Source: Pseudomonas fragi | GTDB lineage: Bacteria > Pseudomonadota > Gammaproteobacteria > Pseudomonadales > Pseudomonadaceae | Length of the DNA: 64,000 nt | NCBI RefSeq assembly: GCF_900105835.1 | Contig: NZ_LT629783.1 | Coordinates: 3,432,501-3,496,500 of the forward strand | Direction of reading: 5' to 3' | In this document: positions 63,170 to 64,000 of the stretch, one piece after another | How positions within the stretch are numbered: position 1 is the stretch's first letter | Layout of the letters: every line of letters begins with the position of its first letter | Notes under the pieces: model-generated | Database searches by the model: none | Seen by the model: the letters and a program-made list of their open reading frames with translations, nothing else | What the model was told of the DNA's origin: nothing | Position numbers and translations under genes: made by a program

Positions 63170-64000
63170 ATGACTCAACCAATCCTTATCGTCGGCGCCG
63201 GCATCCTCGGCCTGTCCCACGCCTACGCCGCTGCAAAACGCGGGCTCAAGGTGCGCGTCTTCGAACGCACCGCCACGCCACTGGGCGCCTCGGTGCGCAA
63301 CTTCGGCCAGGCGCTGGTCACCGGCCAGCCACCGGGCGTGATGCTCGATCTGGCCCGCGCCAGCCGCAGCATCTGGGCTGACTTGGCACAGCGCGCAGGC
63401 TTTGATCTCAAGCGCAATGGCTCATACCTGTTCGCCCGCACCGAAGCCGAAGAACACTTGCTCGAAGCCTTCTGCCAGGGCCGTGCACGGGAGTCCGGCT
63501 ATCGCGTCGAATTATTGCGCGGTGCAGCAATGGAGGCTCTGTACGCTGGCCAGTTCAGCCATCATCGCGCCGCATTGCATGGCCTTGACGACCAGCAGGT
63601 GTATTCGCGCGAAGCCATCCCGGCCCTTATCAACTATCTGCAGCGTGAGCTGGGCGTCGAATTTCATTTTTCCACCCTGGTGCGCGAGGTTGAACCCGGT
63701 CAAGTCCACACCACGGCAGGCAGTTTCAAGGGCGCGCAGGTGATTGTGTGTTCGGGTCACGATTACCTGACCTTGCTGGCCGAGCCGCTGGCCAGACTCA
63801 ACCCGCAGGTGTGTCGTCTGCAAATGCTGCGTGTGCGGCCCAAGGTCGATTTGAAGCTGCAACATGCTCTGCTCACCGGCCTGAGTTGCGTGCACTACGG
63901 CGCATTTGCCGACTTGCCCGAAGCGGCAGCTGTGCAGGCCGAAATCCTGCGCGACAGCCCGCACCTGGATGAGCACGGCATCCACCTGCTGATCAGCCCG
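63170..64000 (+). CDS. FAD-dependent oxidoreductase, TIGR03364-like, 3' end outside window
   Basis: About 277 residues lie in the window. The N-terminus has the DAO-type FAD motif LIVGAGILGLSHAYAAAKRGLKVRVFE, then ASVRNFGQ. TIGR03364-type enzymes sit in 2-aminoethylphosphonate clusters and are reported to oxidise the amine or N-methylamine to phosphonoacetaldehyde. ATG 63170 follows AGGA at 7-8 nt; GTG 63167 is an in-frame alternative. The gene runs past the window end. Confidence 0.85.
   Translation, partial: MTQPILIVGAGILGLSHAYAAAKRGLKVRVFERTATPLGASVRNFGQALVTGQPPGVMLDLARASRSIWADLAQRAGFDLKRNGSYLFARTEAEEHLLEAFCQGRARESGYRVELLRGAAMEALYAGQFSHHRAALHGLDDQQVYSREAIPALINYLQRELGVEFHFSTLVREVEPGQVHTTAGSFKGAQVIVCSGHDYLTLLAEPLARLNPQVCRLQMLRVRPKVDLKLQHALLTGLSCVHYGAFADLPEAAAVQAEILRDSPHLDEHGIHLLISP

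Overview
The window is chromosomal DNA from a fluorescent-group Pseudomonas (gamma-proteobacterium). The evidence is high GC, proteins that match Pseudomonas families over their full length, and a gene order that for the first ~31 kb follows the P. aeruginosa PA5309-PA5271 block (from memory). About 64 genes can be supported. The first and last are cut by the window edges. I see no rRNA, tRNA, CRISPR array, insertion sequence or prophage.

Region 1 (1-11100) is amine and amino-acid catabolism: a MocR-type regulator diverging from a DUF1127 gene, a gamma-glutamylputrescine oxidase-like flavoprotein, Lrp, then dadA-ridA-dadX (D-/L-alanine use), the polyamine repressor pauR, cytochrome c5, an acetyl-CoA hydrolase-family enzyme and xpt. 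Region 2 (11100-21000) holds rep helicase, a GGDEF-EAL c-di-GMP protein, a MATE pump with a divergent LysR regulator, comM, a higBA toxin-antitoxin pair, a glyoxalase-fold protein and ubiK. Region 3 (20700-29800) holds glnK-amtB behind a sigma54/NtrC-type promoter, sutA behind a long leader, the lptM-lysA-dapF-DUF484-xerC-HAD operon, cyaY, a DUF1289 gene and rnk.

Region 4 (29778-42800) starts with a class I adenylate cyclase gene that keeps only its catalytic half. Sulfur acquisition follows (oscA, sbp, cysTWA), then prlC-yheV, a gamma-carbonic anhydrase, a HAD phosphatase, a DUF962 membrane protein, an alpha/beta hydrolase, an odd sigma54-activator-like ATPase and a solitary MetQ-type binding protein. 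Region 5 (42800-64000) holds a COG4637-type ATPase, a two-adaptor RND efflux operon (triABC-like), an SDR enzyme, an MCE/Mla-type lipid ABC system, a DUF5924/DUF2914 protein, cadR-cadA (Cd/Zn/Pb efflux) and an uptake/oxidation cluster resembling 2-aminoethylphosphonate systems (LysR, ATPase, permease, binding protein, FAD oxidoreductase).

The intergenic space is rich in repeats: eleven REPIN-like doublets of about 85 bp, two copies of a CCCTCTCCC-type inverted repeat and two copies of a GTAGCAGCTG-bounded repeat. One REPIN sits inside the 3' end of a LysR gene and appears to have lengthened its protein. I see no clear multi-gene system of a wholly new kind. The best leads are the truncated cyaA, the REPIN-extended LysR, the sigma54-activator-like protein lacking its usual contact loop and DNA-binding domain, and the long structured region upstream of sutA.
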